A stretch of DNA of 64,000 nt from CALMEH01 sp031409875 (GTDB lineage: Bacteria > Acidobacteriota > Blastocatellia > Pyrinomonadales > Pyrinomonadaceae), in the NCBI GenBank assembly GCA_031409875.1, contig JANNYB010000077.1, forward strand, positions 51,447 through 115,446, in the 5' to 3' direction. Both the position numbers and the translations under genes were made by a program. How positions within the stretch are numbered: position 1 is the first letter of the stretch; each line of letters opens with the position of its first letter. Below the pieces are notes generated by a model. The model ran no database searches. It was given only the letters and a program-made list of their open reading frames with translations, and had not been told where the DNA came from. Below are positions 35,454-43,942 of this stretch, in pieces.

Positions 35454-35674
35454 AAACAAAAATATCAGTTTAGCATTTTCCACCTTTGATAAAAAAGTTC
35501 ACGTTCCGTTTGATTTCATAGACAACTTAAAAATTATTTTGTATGATAATTTGTCATTGAGAATAATAATTCGACCGTTTGCGTAATTTTGAGGATACAT
35601 CCCTTTTATTGCCTTTTTCAAAAATAGCGGTTGATAGTTCGTAATAATTTCCCGAAAAAATTTAAGGAGTTTGT

Positions 35675-38578
35675 ATGTATAAAAAAAGTTACCAAATCAG
35701 TATCTTTTTCCTGTTTTTAATTACGCTTTGCGTTTCGGCTTCGGCAAAAACTTCGACCGACGGCGTGTGGCAGGAAACTGATGACACGAGCTTTAGACAA
35801 AGAACGCTCGAACGGCTTGTCCTTCCGGCAAGTTATAAAACATTTCGTATTAATCAAACGGTTATGCGCTCGATTTTGGCGGATGCGCCGATGGAATTTA
35901 CCGACGAGGCGCGAAATAACCAATTGATTCTGACATTTCCGATGCCCGACGGTTCTTTTCAGCGATTCCGCATTACGGAATCGCCGATTGTCGAACCCGG
36001 ACTTCTCGTAAAGTTCCCGGAATTAAGAACTTACAGCGGTCAAGGCGTTGATGATCCGTCGTCAACCGTGCGGTTTGATTTTCTGCCGAGCGGTTTTCAT
36101 TCGCAGATTCTTTCGAGCAAAGGCACGATTTTAGTTGACCCTTATTTCAAATCAGGCGACACGGAAAATTACATCAGCTATGTCAAAAATACGGTTTCGC
36201 AAACTGATGCTTTTATCTGTCATTTTAATGAAAGTAAAGAGTTTCAATCATTTCTGAAAATTAAAGAAACGCTGCCTTTCGGCGAAAACACGAACGATGT
36301 TATCAGCGGCACAACCTTGAGAACTTATCGTTTGGCACTTGCCGCAACCGGCGAATATACGGCGGCTGCCGGCGGCGGAACAGTTGCAGGCGGTTTGGCA
36401 GCGCAGGTTTTGATTATGAACCGCGTCAACGGCGTTTATGAAAAAGACGTGGCAATCCGAATGGTCATTATCGCCAACAACAATTTGTTGATTTATACCA
36501 ACGGTGCCTCCGATCCTTATACGAATAACGACGGCGGCACGATGTTGAGCGAAAATATCTCCAACATTGACACGGTTATCGGCACTGCCAATTATGACAT
36601 CGGTCACGTTTTCTCGACGGGCGGCGGCGGCGTAGCATTTTTGGCTGTTCCGTGCGGCGCAAGCAAAGCGGGCGGCGTTACCGGACTTCCGAATCCGGTT
36701 GGCGATCCATTTGCGATTGATTATGTTGCCCACGAAATGGGACATCAATGGTCGGCAAACCATACGTTTAATACAACAGTCGGAAGTTGCGGCGGCGGAA
36801 ACCGTTCAAACGCAAATTCGTTTGAACCCGGAAGCGGCATTACGATTATGGCGTATGCCGGAATTTGCGGCAGTCAAAATTTAGCGGCGAACAGTATTGA
36901 TACTTTCCACGTCAGAAGTTTGGAAGTTATCGTTAATTTTTCGCAAAACGGCACAGGAAATACTTGCGATGTGGAAACAGCAACTGGCAACACGCCTCCG
37001 ACTGTTACAGTTCCGCTCGGAAATTCGTTTAACATTCCGCGCCAAACGCCGTTTTCATTGACCGCAAGCGCAACCGACGTGAATGGCGATACGCTAACTT
37101 ACGATTGGCAGCAATACAACGCCGGCGGCACGGCAGGTCCGGCAACGGTTATTCCGAATGCGGATGCCGACGGCATTGCGCGTCCGCTTTTCCGTCCGTA
37201 TCTTCCGTCTTCAAGCCCGACACGATTTTTCCCGTCATTGCAATTCATTCGCAACAACGCCAATGTTCCGCCCAACACGACCGGCGGATTTATGACCGGC
37301 GAATTGATGTCGGCAATTACTCGAACGATGAATTTCCAAGTCGTTGTGCGTGATAACCGTGTCAACGGCGGCGGTATCAACTCGGCAACTGTTGCAGTAA
37401 TTGTTGATGCGGCTTCAGGTCCGTTTAACGTAACTGCGCCGAACACGGGCATTTCGTGGACCGGAGGTTCGATACAAACCGTAACTTGGAACGTGGCAAA
37501 CACGACTGCCGCACCTGTTAGCGCGGCGAATGTTAAAATCTCGTTTTCAACCGATGGCGGATTAACTTTCCCGACGACAGTTTTGGCTTCAACGCCGAAT
37601 GACGGAACGCAAACAATTACCGTTCCGAATGTCGCAACAACGCAAGGCAGAATCAAAGTGGAAGGCGAAAACAATATCTTCTTTGATATGTCGGACGCGA
37701 ATTTTACGATTGTTCCCGGAGTGGTTACGATTCAGTCGCGGTCTGATTTTGACGGCGACGGACGCACCGATCTTTCAGTCTATCGTCCGAGTGAAGGCAA
37801 TTGGTATCTGAACCGTTCGACTGCCGGATTCCAAGTTCTTAATTTCGGAATTTCAACCGATACGCTCGTTCCGGGCGATTTTGACGGCGATGGCAAAGCT
37901 GATACGGCGGTCTTCCGCGCAAATGCAAATCCTGCCATTTCCGACTTTTTAGTGTTGAACAGTAACGGATTTACCGTGTCCGGCGCGTCTTGGGGAGTTC
38001 CGGGCGACGTTGCGATGACCGGCAATTATGACGGCGACGCACGAGCAGATTTTGCAGTCTTCCGTCCGTCCAATTCGACTTGGTATATCTTAAACAGCAG
38101 TAATGGTTCAAACACGATTGAGCCGTTCGGAACAACCGGCGATACTCCTTTGGCGATGGACAATAATGCCGACGGCAAAACTAATCTGGCGGTCTTCCGT
38201 CCGTCAAACAACACTTGGTATATTGCCAAACCGACCGGAACTCCGGCAACGAACTTCGATGCTTATCCGTTCGGATTAGCCGGCGACTTGCTCGTTCCGG
38301 CGGATTACGACAACGACAATCGTGATGATGTCGCGGTCTTCCGTCCGTCAAACGGAACTTGGTATATTCTGCGAAGCACAAACGGCGTAACTCAGTTTAG
38401 CGCATTCGGCACATCGGGCGATGTGCCTGTTCCGGGCGACTACGACGGCGACGGCGCAGATGATTTAGCGGTTTATCGTAGCGGAACGTGGTATGTCAAC
38501 CGTTCGACTTCAGGCTTGTTAATTCAAGGCTTCGGTCTCGCAACTGATAGAGCCATTCCAAAACAATATATTCCGTAA
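35675..38578 (+). CDS. Secreted reprolysin-like metalloprotease with VCBS repeats
   Basis: 967 residues. Signal peptide ISIFFLFLITLCVSASA; TAAGGAG ribosome site. A propeptide-like region of ~200 residues precedes the catalytic domain, whose zinc motif HEMGHQWSANHTF (residues ~352-364) is HExxHxxxxxH, followed by a Met-turn-like ITIMAYAG. Residues ~440-690 are Ig/FN3-like strands (SWTGGSIQTVTWNVANT). The last ~270 residues are six FG-GAP/VCBS repeats of the DFDGDGRTDLSVYRPS kind, ending AIPKQYIP. It is probably secreted and anchored or processed. Confidence 0.92.
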   Translation: MYKKSYQISIFFLFLITLCVSASAKTSTDGVWQETDDTSFRQRTLERLVLPASYKTFRINQTVMRSILADAPMEFTDEARNNQLILTFPMPDGSFQRFRITESPIVEPGLLVKFPELRTYSGQGVDDPSSTVRFDFLPSGFHSQILSSKGTILVDPYFKSGDTENYISYVKNTVSQTDAFICHFNESKEFQSFLKIKETLPFGENTNDVISGTTLRTYRLALAATGEYTAAAGGGTVAGGLAAQVLIMNRVNGVYEKDVAIRMVIIANNNLLIYTNGASDPYTNNDGGTMLSENISNIDTVIGTANYDIGHVFSTGGGGVAFLAVPCGASKAGGVTGLPNPVGDPFAIDYVAHEMGHQWSANHTFNTTVGSCGGGNRSNANSFEPGSGITIMAYAGICGSQNLAANSIDTFHVRSLEVIVNFSQNGTGNTCDVETATGNTPPTVTVPLGNSFNIPRQTPFSLTASATDVNGDTLTYDWQQYNAGGTAGPATVIPNADADGIARPLFRPYLPSSSPTRFFPSLQFIRNNANVPPNTTGGFMTGELMSAITRTMNFQVVVRDNRVNGGGINSATVAVIVDAASGPFNVTAPNTGISWTGGSIQTVTWNVANTTAAPVSAANVKISFSTDGGLTFPTTVLASTPNDGTQTITVPNVATTQGRIKVEGENNIFFDMSDANFTIVPGVVTIQSRSDFDGDGRTDLSVYRPSEGNWYLNRSTAGFQVLNFGISTDTLVPGDFDGDGKADTAVFRANANPAISDFLVLNSNGFTVSGASWGVPGDVAMTGNYDGDARADFAVFRPSNSTWYILNSSNGSNTIEPFGTTGDTPLAMDNNADGKTNLAVFRPSNNTWYIAKPTGTPATNFDAYPFGLAGDLLVPADYDNDNRDDVAVFRPSNGTWYILRSTNGVTQFSAFGTSGDVPVPGDYDGDGADDLAVYRSGTWYVNRSTSGLLIQGFGLATDRAIPKQYIP

Positions 38579-38598
38579 AATCGGTAATGATAAAAACT

Positions 38599-38636
38599 AA
38601 AAGGCTTGCAAATTAATTTTGTAAGCCTTTTTTTTA
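38599..38636 (+). terminator. Rho-independent terminator of the metalloprotease gene
   Basis: AAAGGCTT pairs with AAGCCTTT around an AT-rich inner stem, followed by a run of eight Ts. Confidence 0.85.
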
Positions 38637-38716
38637 TAAAATTTAGCGTTTTAATTACAATATACATCTTTCCGAAATAAAATGGTTTTGCGGTATCTTT
38701 AAATGTTGTAATTTTC

Positions 38717-38949
38717 AGCCTCGTTCACGAGGCTTTCCGCGTTTCGCGGCTATTAGCCACGCTATTTATGGCGTGGTTCGGATTGAAAATTAAAGTGTGA
38801 GCGCGTTTTAACGTGCTTTTTTCTTGCGGCTTAAGCCAATCAGGTAAGGACGTTAAAACGCCCTTTATCACAATAATTTGAATCTAACCACGCCGTGAAC
38901 GAGCGTGGCTAAAACGTGCGAAACGCACGAAAGCCTGTTAAAACAGGCT
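38717..38949. repeat. Family B multi-hairpin element, copy 2
   Basis: Same order as copy 1 at 32506: GCCTCGTTCACGAGGC, CCGCGTTTCGCGG, GCCACGCT..GGCGTGG, GCGTTTTAACGT pairing with ACGTTAAAACGC across GGCTTAAGCC, CCACGCC..GCGTGGC, CGTGCGAAACGCACG and GCCTGTTAAAACAGGC. Individual hairpins differ in sequence but keep pairing. It occupies most of the convergent 391-base gap. Confidence 0.88.
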
Positions 38950-38969
38950 AAATCTCTGAAATACAGCAG

Positions 38970-39620
38970 TTATTTTGGAAAGATGTCTAATTCAAAAACA
39001 ATCGGCGGCTGTGTCGGATTATATTCTTCATCGCAGTTAGAAGCGTTGATAAATTTTACGCCAAACTCTTCCGTCTGCCCATAACCGCAATGAATATGCC
39101 CGAAAATATGTGCTTTCGGGCGAATTTCTTCGACTTTTTTTCGCAATTCTTCGCAACCTGTATTTTCGATCCAATATTGACGCGGAACTTCGTCCAAAAT
39201 CCCGTGTGGCGGTCCGTGTGTGATTAAAACGTCTGTATCGTTCGGAATAAGTTTCCATTTTTCAGCAAGTTCCGCGCCGCGCATCAAGTTAAAAGCCCAA
39301 TCGTAAAATCTCGGTTGCCAGGGTGAACCGTAAATCTTTAGACCTTCAATTTCGACGAAAGAATCCTGCAAATAAATAATTTTTGAACTCAATAAACTTC
39401 TCGCGTAAGAATTATTCGTTTCAAATAACCAATCGTGATTTCCGGCGATAAAAATTTTATATCGGTGCGGCAAATTAGAAAACCAACGATTAAAAGCAAT
39501 TATTTCGGGAATCGAGCCGCGACCTGTCGCATCGCCTGCGTGAATCAAAATATCGCCTTCGGGAACGATGATTTGTTCGTTGCAATTATGCGTATCTGAT
39601 AAGCAAACTATTTTCGGCAT
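38970..39620 (-). CDS. Calcineurin-like metallophosphoesterase
   Basis: 216 residues. Metal ligands: D and H in CLSDTHNCNE, D in IHAGDATGRG, N-H in FIAGNHDW, H in LITHGPPHG and GHIHCGYGQ. This is the short single-domain type; the substrate is unknown. No neighbours in an operon. Confidence 0.92.
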   Translation of the reverse strand: MPKIVCLSDTHNCNEQIIVPEGDILIHAGDATGRGSIPEIIAFNRWFSNLPHRYKIFIAGNHDWLFETNNSYARSLLSSKIIYLQDSFVEIEGLKIYGSPWQPRFYDWAFNLMRGAELAEKWKLIPNDTDVLITHGPPHGILDEVPRQYWIENTGCEELRKKVEEIRPKAHIFGHIHCGYGQTEEFGVKFINASNCDEEYNPTQPPIVFELDIFPK

Positions 39621-39779
39621 ATATGTTAAATAAGAAAATGATACAATGCTTTATTATAACTTCACGGCGAGTTTTTTTAACTTTTATATTTTTTTTCGGT
39701 TAAGCGGAAAATTTCTTCTTTTGAATTTTTCTTAAACAAAGATTATTTTATTAACAGCAATTCGCAAATAATAATAAAT

Positions 39780-41537
39780 ATGCTTTCAAACGGCTCGAAT
39801 CCCAAATCTAAAACCGTGTCTAACGGACTATTTCGCTTCGGCGAATTCATTTTAGATTCCGAAAGTCGGCATCTGACGGAAAACGGCAATGTTATCAAAC
39901 TCACATCAAAGAGTTTTGAATTGCTGTGGCTGCTTCTCAAAAAACACGGCAAGGTGGTTACACGCGAAGAGATTTTACGCCGCGTTTGGCAGGAAGAATT
40001 TGTCGAAGACAGCAATGTCAACGTGCAAATCGCTATCCTCAGAAAATTACTCGGAAATCAAAACGAATTTATCCAAACTATTTCAAAACGCGGCTATTGT
40101 TTTACTGCCAAAGTTGAAGAAAAATCACTGCCTGAAACCAACGGTTTTTTGGCGGCTGAAACTGCGCCCGACAGCGAAATTTCTTCGCTTGCGGTGCTTC
40201 CGCTCGTTAATCTCGACGGCAATGAAGAACTCGATTATTTTGCCGACGGTTTAACTGAAAGTTTGATTAATCTGCTGTCGAAAATGCCCGAATTAAAGGT
40301 GATGGCATATCGCACCGTGGCGCGATTTAAGAACCAAGATTTCGATGTTACGGACATCGGAAACACGCTTCACGTCGGCGCAATTTTAACCGGCAGAGTT
40401 CGTCAATTTCGTGATGAAGTAACGATTAGTGCTGAACTTATCAGAGTCAAAGATGAAAGCCGCATCTGGGGAACGAGCTATCAAAAAACGCATTCGGAAA
40501 TTTTTCAAATCCAAAAAGAAATCACGCAAAGTATTGCAGAAAGACTACTTCCGCGCTTGACGAGCCGCGAAAAAGATTTGCTCATCAACCGCCAGACACA
40601 AAACGCCGAAGCCTACGACGCTTATCTGAAAGGCTGTCATTTTCTTTCTACGCATACGAAAGAAGGTTTGGAAAAAAGTCTCGAATATTTTCACAAAGCT
40701 ATCGAAATTGATGCTCAATACGCGCTTTCCTACGTCGGCATCGCCAACGCTTATTTCCTGCTCAACGGCTATTCGTTTTCGCCCGTTGACGATATTTTGG
40801 CAGACACCAACGATGCCATCGAAAAAGCACTCGAACTTGCGCCCGATTTGGCTGAAGTTCGCGCCACTTTGGGAACAATTAAATACGTCTATGAATGGGA
40901 TTGGCAAGAAGCTGAAAAAGAATTTCTTTTGGCGATTAAGTTCAATCCAAACTACACTTTTGCGAGATATTGGTATGTCGTTTTTCTGATGCTTTCAGGC
41001 AGATTTGATGAAGCGCACGAGCAATTAAATCATTTAACAAAGATTGACCCGCTTTCGCTTTCGCTCAATAAAACTCTGGCTTCGCTGTTTTATTACGCCA
41101 AGCGTTACGACGAATCAATTCGCCAAGCCGAAAAAACCATCGAACTTTACCCGAATTGTATTCCGGTTTTTACGGCGATGGCGATTTCTATTGCAAAGCT
41201 CGGCGATTATCAAAAAGCGATTGATTTGATGCAAAAAGGTTACGATTCCGCGCCGAGTTTGAGCCGTTTAGCGGTTTTGGGCTACCTTTTCGCCGTTGCC
41301 GGAGAAGAAAAAAAGGCAAAAGACATTTTAGACAAGATAAATCGAGAATCAACCGCGCCTTTAGTCGAGAATTTTTATATTCATATACAACTCGGCGAGA
41401 TTGAAAAAGGTTTTGATCATTTGGAGAAATCGTTGATTCAAAAGGATTTAGAGCATGTTGCGCTAATTGTCGAACCTCGCGCTGACGAGGTTCGCAATCA
41501 TCCGCGCTTTATAGATATTTTAAGTAAAATTCATTGA
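39780..41537 (+). CDS. Winged-helix transcriptional regulator with TolB-like and TPR domains
   Basis: 585 residues. Residues ~17-110 are an OmpR/CadC-type winged helix (LFRFGEFILDSESRHL, KHGKVVTREEILRRVW, VNVQIAILRKLLG, TISKRGYCF). Residues ~137-250 are a TolB/FlgO-like domain (FADGLTESLINLLSK, VGAILTGRVRQFRDEVTISAELI). TPR units fill ~275-560. Such proteins are common in Acidobacteriota and lack a receiver domain, so the signal input is unknown. It is upstream of the delta-60 genes, which it could regulate, but that is inference. Confidence 0.92.
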   Translation: MLSNGSNPKSKTVSNGLFRFGEFILDSESRHLTENGNVIKLTSKSFELLWLLLKKHGKVVTREEILRRVWQEEFVEDSNVNVQIAILRKLLGNQNEFIQTISKRGYCFTAKVEEKSLPETNGFLAAETAPDSEISSLAVLPLVNLDGNEELDYFADGLTESLINLLSKMPELKVMAYRTVARFKNQDFDVTDIGNTLHVGAILTGRVRQFRDEVTISAELIRVKDESRIWGTSYQKTHSEIFQIQKEITQSIAERLLPRLTSREKDLLINRQTQNAEAYDAYLKGCHFLSTHTKEGLEKSLEYFHKAIEIDAQYALSYVGIANAYFLLNGYSFSPVDDILADTNDAIEKALELAPDLAEVRATLGTIKYVYEWDWQEAEKEFLLAIKFNPNYTFARYWYVVFLMLSGRFDEAHEQLNHLTKIDPLSLSLNKTLASLFYYAKRYDESIRQAEKTIELYPNCIPVFTAMAISIAKLGDYQKAIDLMQKGYDSAPSLSRLAVLGYLFAVAGEEKKAKDILDKINRESTAPLVENFYIHIQLGEIEKGFDHLEKSLIQKDLEHVALIVEPRADEVRNHPRFIDILSKIH

Positions 41538-41692
41538 TTTTTAATTATTTCGATGAAATTTAATGTTTTTTTATATTTTTTTAGATAATTTAAGGACTTT
41601 TTCTCTAACTTTATTTACTATAAGTTGGGCAAACTTTACTTTATCGTGAGAAAATCAGTTTTTAGTAATAAATGAAAGGAATTATAAATTTT

Positions 41693-43864
41693 ATGAAACC
41701 CCGAAAAATTTTCAAAATTTTTTTGCTGATATTAGCTACATTTGCGCTTTTCGTAATTGGCACAAACGCTCAACTCGACACGACATTCGGAGCAAATGGA
41801 ACAGTTGTTTTAAATAATGTTGGAACAAAACCGTTGGCGAGTTTTGTTTTGCCAAGCGGTAAAATTCTCATCATCAGCGAAGAATTGACTAACCCTCAAA
41901 CATTTCAACCGTATCGTTATAATTTAATCAGACTCAACGCAGATGGCACGCCCGATACAACTTATGGTGCGAACGGAGTCGTAACGCTGACCGGACTGCA
42001 ATCGAGCCAACAGTTTTCCAGATTTTTTAATTGCAACCGCCAAACGGACGGAAAAATTCTCTGTGTGGATTTGCAGTCGGTTTATCGTTTTAACGAAGAC
42101 GGAACACTCGATTCGACATTTTCGGGCGATGGCGTTCACACGCCGAATGTTGATCAGCAGGCTTCGGAAAAACTCGCCGGAGTTATCCAACAAGCGGACG
42201 GAAAAATTGTCGTTGCCGGAATGATTATCGTTGGATATACCGAACCTTCGAGATTGTTTCTCGTGCGCTATGAAACCGACGGAAATCTTGACCAAACTTT
42301 TGGCGACCAAGGCGGATTTATCATTCATAATCTGCAATATCCGACCGTCAGTGAAGTTCATCTGCAATCTACGGGCAAGATTTTAACCGTGCCGCAAAAA
42401 GAAAGTAGTGAAAACCCTAATTATTTCTTTGCGGGCGCAATCAATCGCTTTAACACTAATGGAACGGTTGATAATACTTTCACGCCGGTTGTTTATCAAA
42501 CGGGAAACACGCCGAAATTAAGAAGTTTCAAACTACTCGGCAACGATAAATTTGCGACTGCCGAAAGCATCACCATCAACAATGCGGAATTGCTTCGCAC
42601 ACATCGAAATATCGTAGTCAACCGCTATACTTCGGAAGGAAATTCGGACAACACTTTCGGAACAAACGGAAAAACGAATTATAACGTAACCAGCGCGATG
42701 ACCGACGACGCGATAGCTTTAGGCGAACAAACGGACGGCAAAATTATCGTCAGCGGCGCAACCGATATTGAATATAACCGAACGCCGACTTCCGGTTTGA
42801 CTCTCTCGATTGCCCGTTTAGACCAAAACGGAACACTCGGCGGCAAATATTTAGCGACAAATCTTAACAATGCCTACACATCTGCCGCACCGAATTTACT
42901 TTATGACGGACAAGTTTTAGTTCAGCCGGACGGCAAAATTCTGACAACTTCGACTAAAACGTCTGTTGGTGGCACACGGCAAATTCTGTTGACGCGAAGC
43001 ACGAATATTCCGTTTGAAATCAAACGTCTGCAAGGAATTCCGTATAATTTTTTAGAGAACAGCACTAGATCAAACCCCGGCATTTATCGTCCGAGCAATC
43101 GAAATTGGTATTTTAATCCGAGTATTTATTCAGTATTTTTCGGTTTGAACGATGATATTCTCGCGCCGGCTGATTATGTCGGTGATTTCAAAACGGATTT
43201 AGCGGTTTTTCGTCCGTCGGAAGGAAATTGGTATATTGCCAAACAAGGCTTCAATCCGGCACAGAATTATCTGACGATTCCGTGGGGCAAAGCGGGCGAC
43301 ATTCCGATTCCGCGTGATTATGACGGCGACAGCAAAGCGGACATCGCAATTTTCCGCCCCGAAGACGGCGTTTGGTATATCCGCAACAGTTCCAATACTT
43401 TCCCGACGTGGCAGAAATGGGGTATCGAAGGCGATAAACCGGTAGCCGGCGATTACGATGGCGACGGCATTGACGACATTGCCGTTTTCCGACCGAGCAA
43501 CGGAAATTGGTATATCTTACAAAGTTCTGACGGCGAATATTCGATCCAGCATTTCGGACTTGAAGGCGATGTTCCCGTCCAAGAAGATTACGATGGCGAC
43601 AACAAAATGGATGTTGCCGTTTGGCGACCTTCAACCGGAATTTGGTATATCAGACGAAGCAGTGACAGCGGGAATTCGATTTACAATTTCGGATTGACGG
43701 GCGATATTCCGATTCCCTGCGATTTCGACGGCGACCGTAAAATTGACATCGGCGTTTGGCGACCGGCTAATCAAAATTGGTATATCATCAACAGCGGCGA
43801 CAGCAGTTTTAATCAATTCGTTTTTGGCTTGACCAATGACATTCCGACACAGGGCAGAAACTAA
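41693..43864 (+). CDS. Secreted delta-60 repeat / VCBS repeat protein
   Basis: ~723 residues. ATG 41693 is preferred over 41672 because AAAGGA precedes it and the signal peptide (FKIFLLILATFALFVIGTNAQ) begins there. Residues ~30-430 contain delta-60 repeats: LDTTFGANGTVVL, RLNADGTPDTTYGANG, QTDGKIIVSG. The C-terminal ~270 residues are six DYDGD..D.AVFRPS..NWYI repeats. Probably a propeller fused to a second propeller, outside the cell. No enzyme motif. Confidence 0.88.
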   Translation: MKPRKIFKIFLLILATFALFVIGTNAQLDTTFGANGTVVLNNVGTKPLASFVLPSGKILIISEELTNPQTFQPYRYNLIRLNADGTPDTTYGANGVVTLTGLQSSQQFSRFFNCNRQTDGKILCVDLQSVYRFNEDGTLDSTFSGDGVHTPNVDQQASEKLAGVIQQADGKIVVAGMIIVGYTEPSRLFLVRYETDGNLDQTFGDQGGFIIHNLQYPTVSEVHLQSTGKILTVPQKESSENPNYFFAGAINRFNTNGTVDNTFTPVVYQTGNTPKLRSFKLLGNDKFATAESITINNAELLRTHRNIVVNRYTSEGNSDNTFGTNGKTNYNVTSAMTDDAIALGEQTDGKIIVSGATDIEYNRTPTSGLTLSIARLDQNGTLGGKYLATNLNNAYTSAAPNLLYDGQVLVQPDGKILTTSTKTSVGGTRQILLTRSTNIPFEIKRLQGIPYNFLENSTRSNPGIYRPSNRNWYFNPSIYSVFFGLNDDILAPADYVGDFKTDLAVFRPSEGNWYIAKQGFNPAQNYLTIPWGKAGDIPIPRDYDGDSKADIAIFRPEDGVWYIRNSSNTFPTWQKWGIEGDKPVAGDYDGDGIDDIAVFRPSNGNWYILQSSDGEYSIQHFGLEGDVPVQEDYDGDNKMDVAVWRPSTGIWYIRRSSDSGNSIYNFGLTGDIPIPCDFDGDRKIDIGVWRPANQNWYIINSGDSSFNQFVFGLTNDIPTQGRN

Positions 43865-43890
43865 TTAAAAGGACAGTCGGAATACTTGAA

Positions 43891-43922
43891 GAGCGTCTGT
43901 AATTTAGACGCTCGTTTTTTTT
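43891..43922 (+). terminator. Rho-independent terminator
   Basis: GAGCGTCT pairs with AGACGCTC around a 6-base loop, followed by a T-run. It separates the two delta-60 genes, which therefore have separate transcripts. Confidence 0.9.
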
Positions 43923-43942
43923 AATTATTCATATATTTATTT

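Noticed and set aside
41440..41510. Repeat insertion in the TPR regulator (hairpin AACCTCG/CGAGGTT)
   Set aside because: The residues EPRADEVRNHPRF fit the normal family end, so the small palindrome is probably chance.
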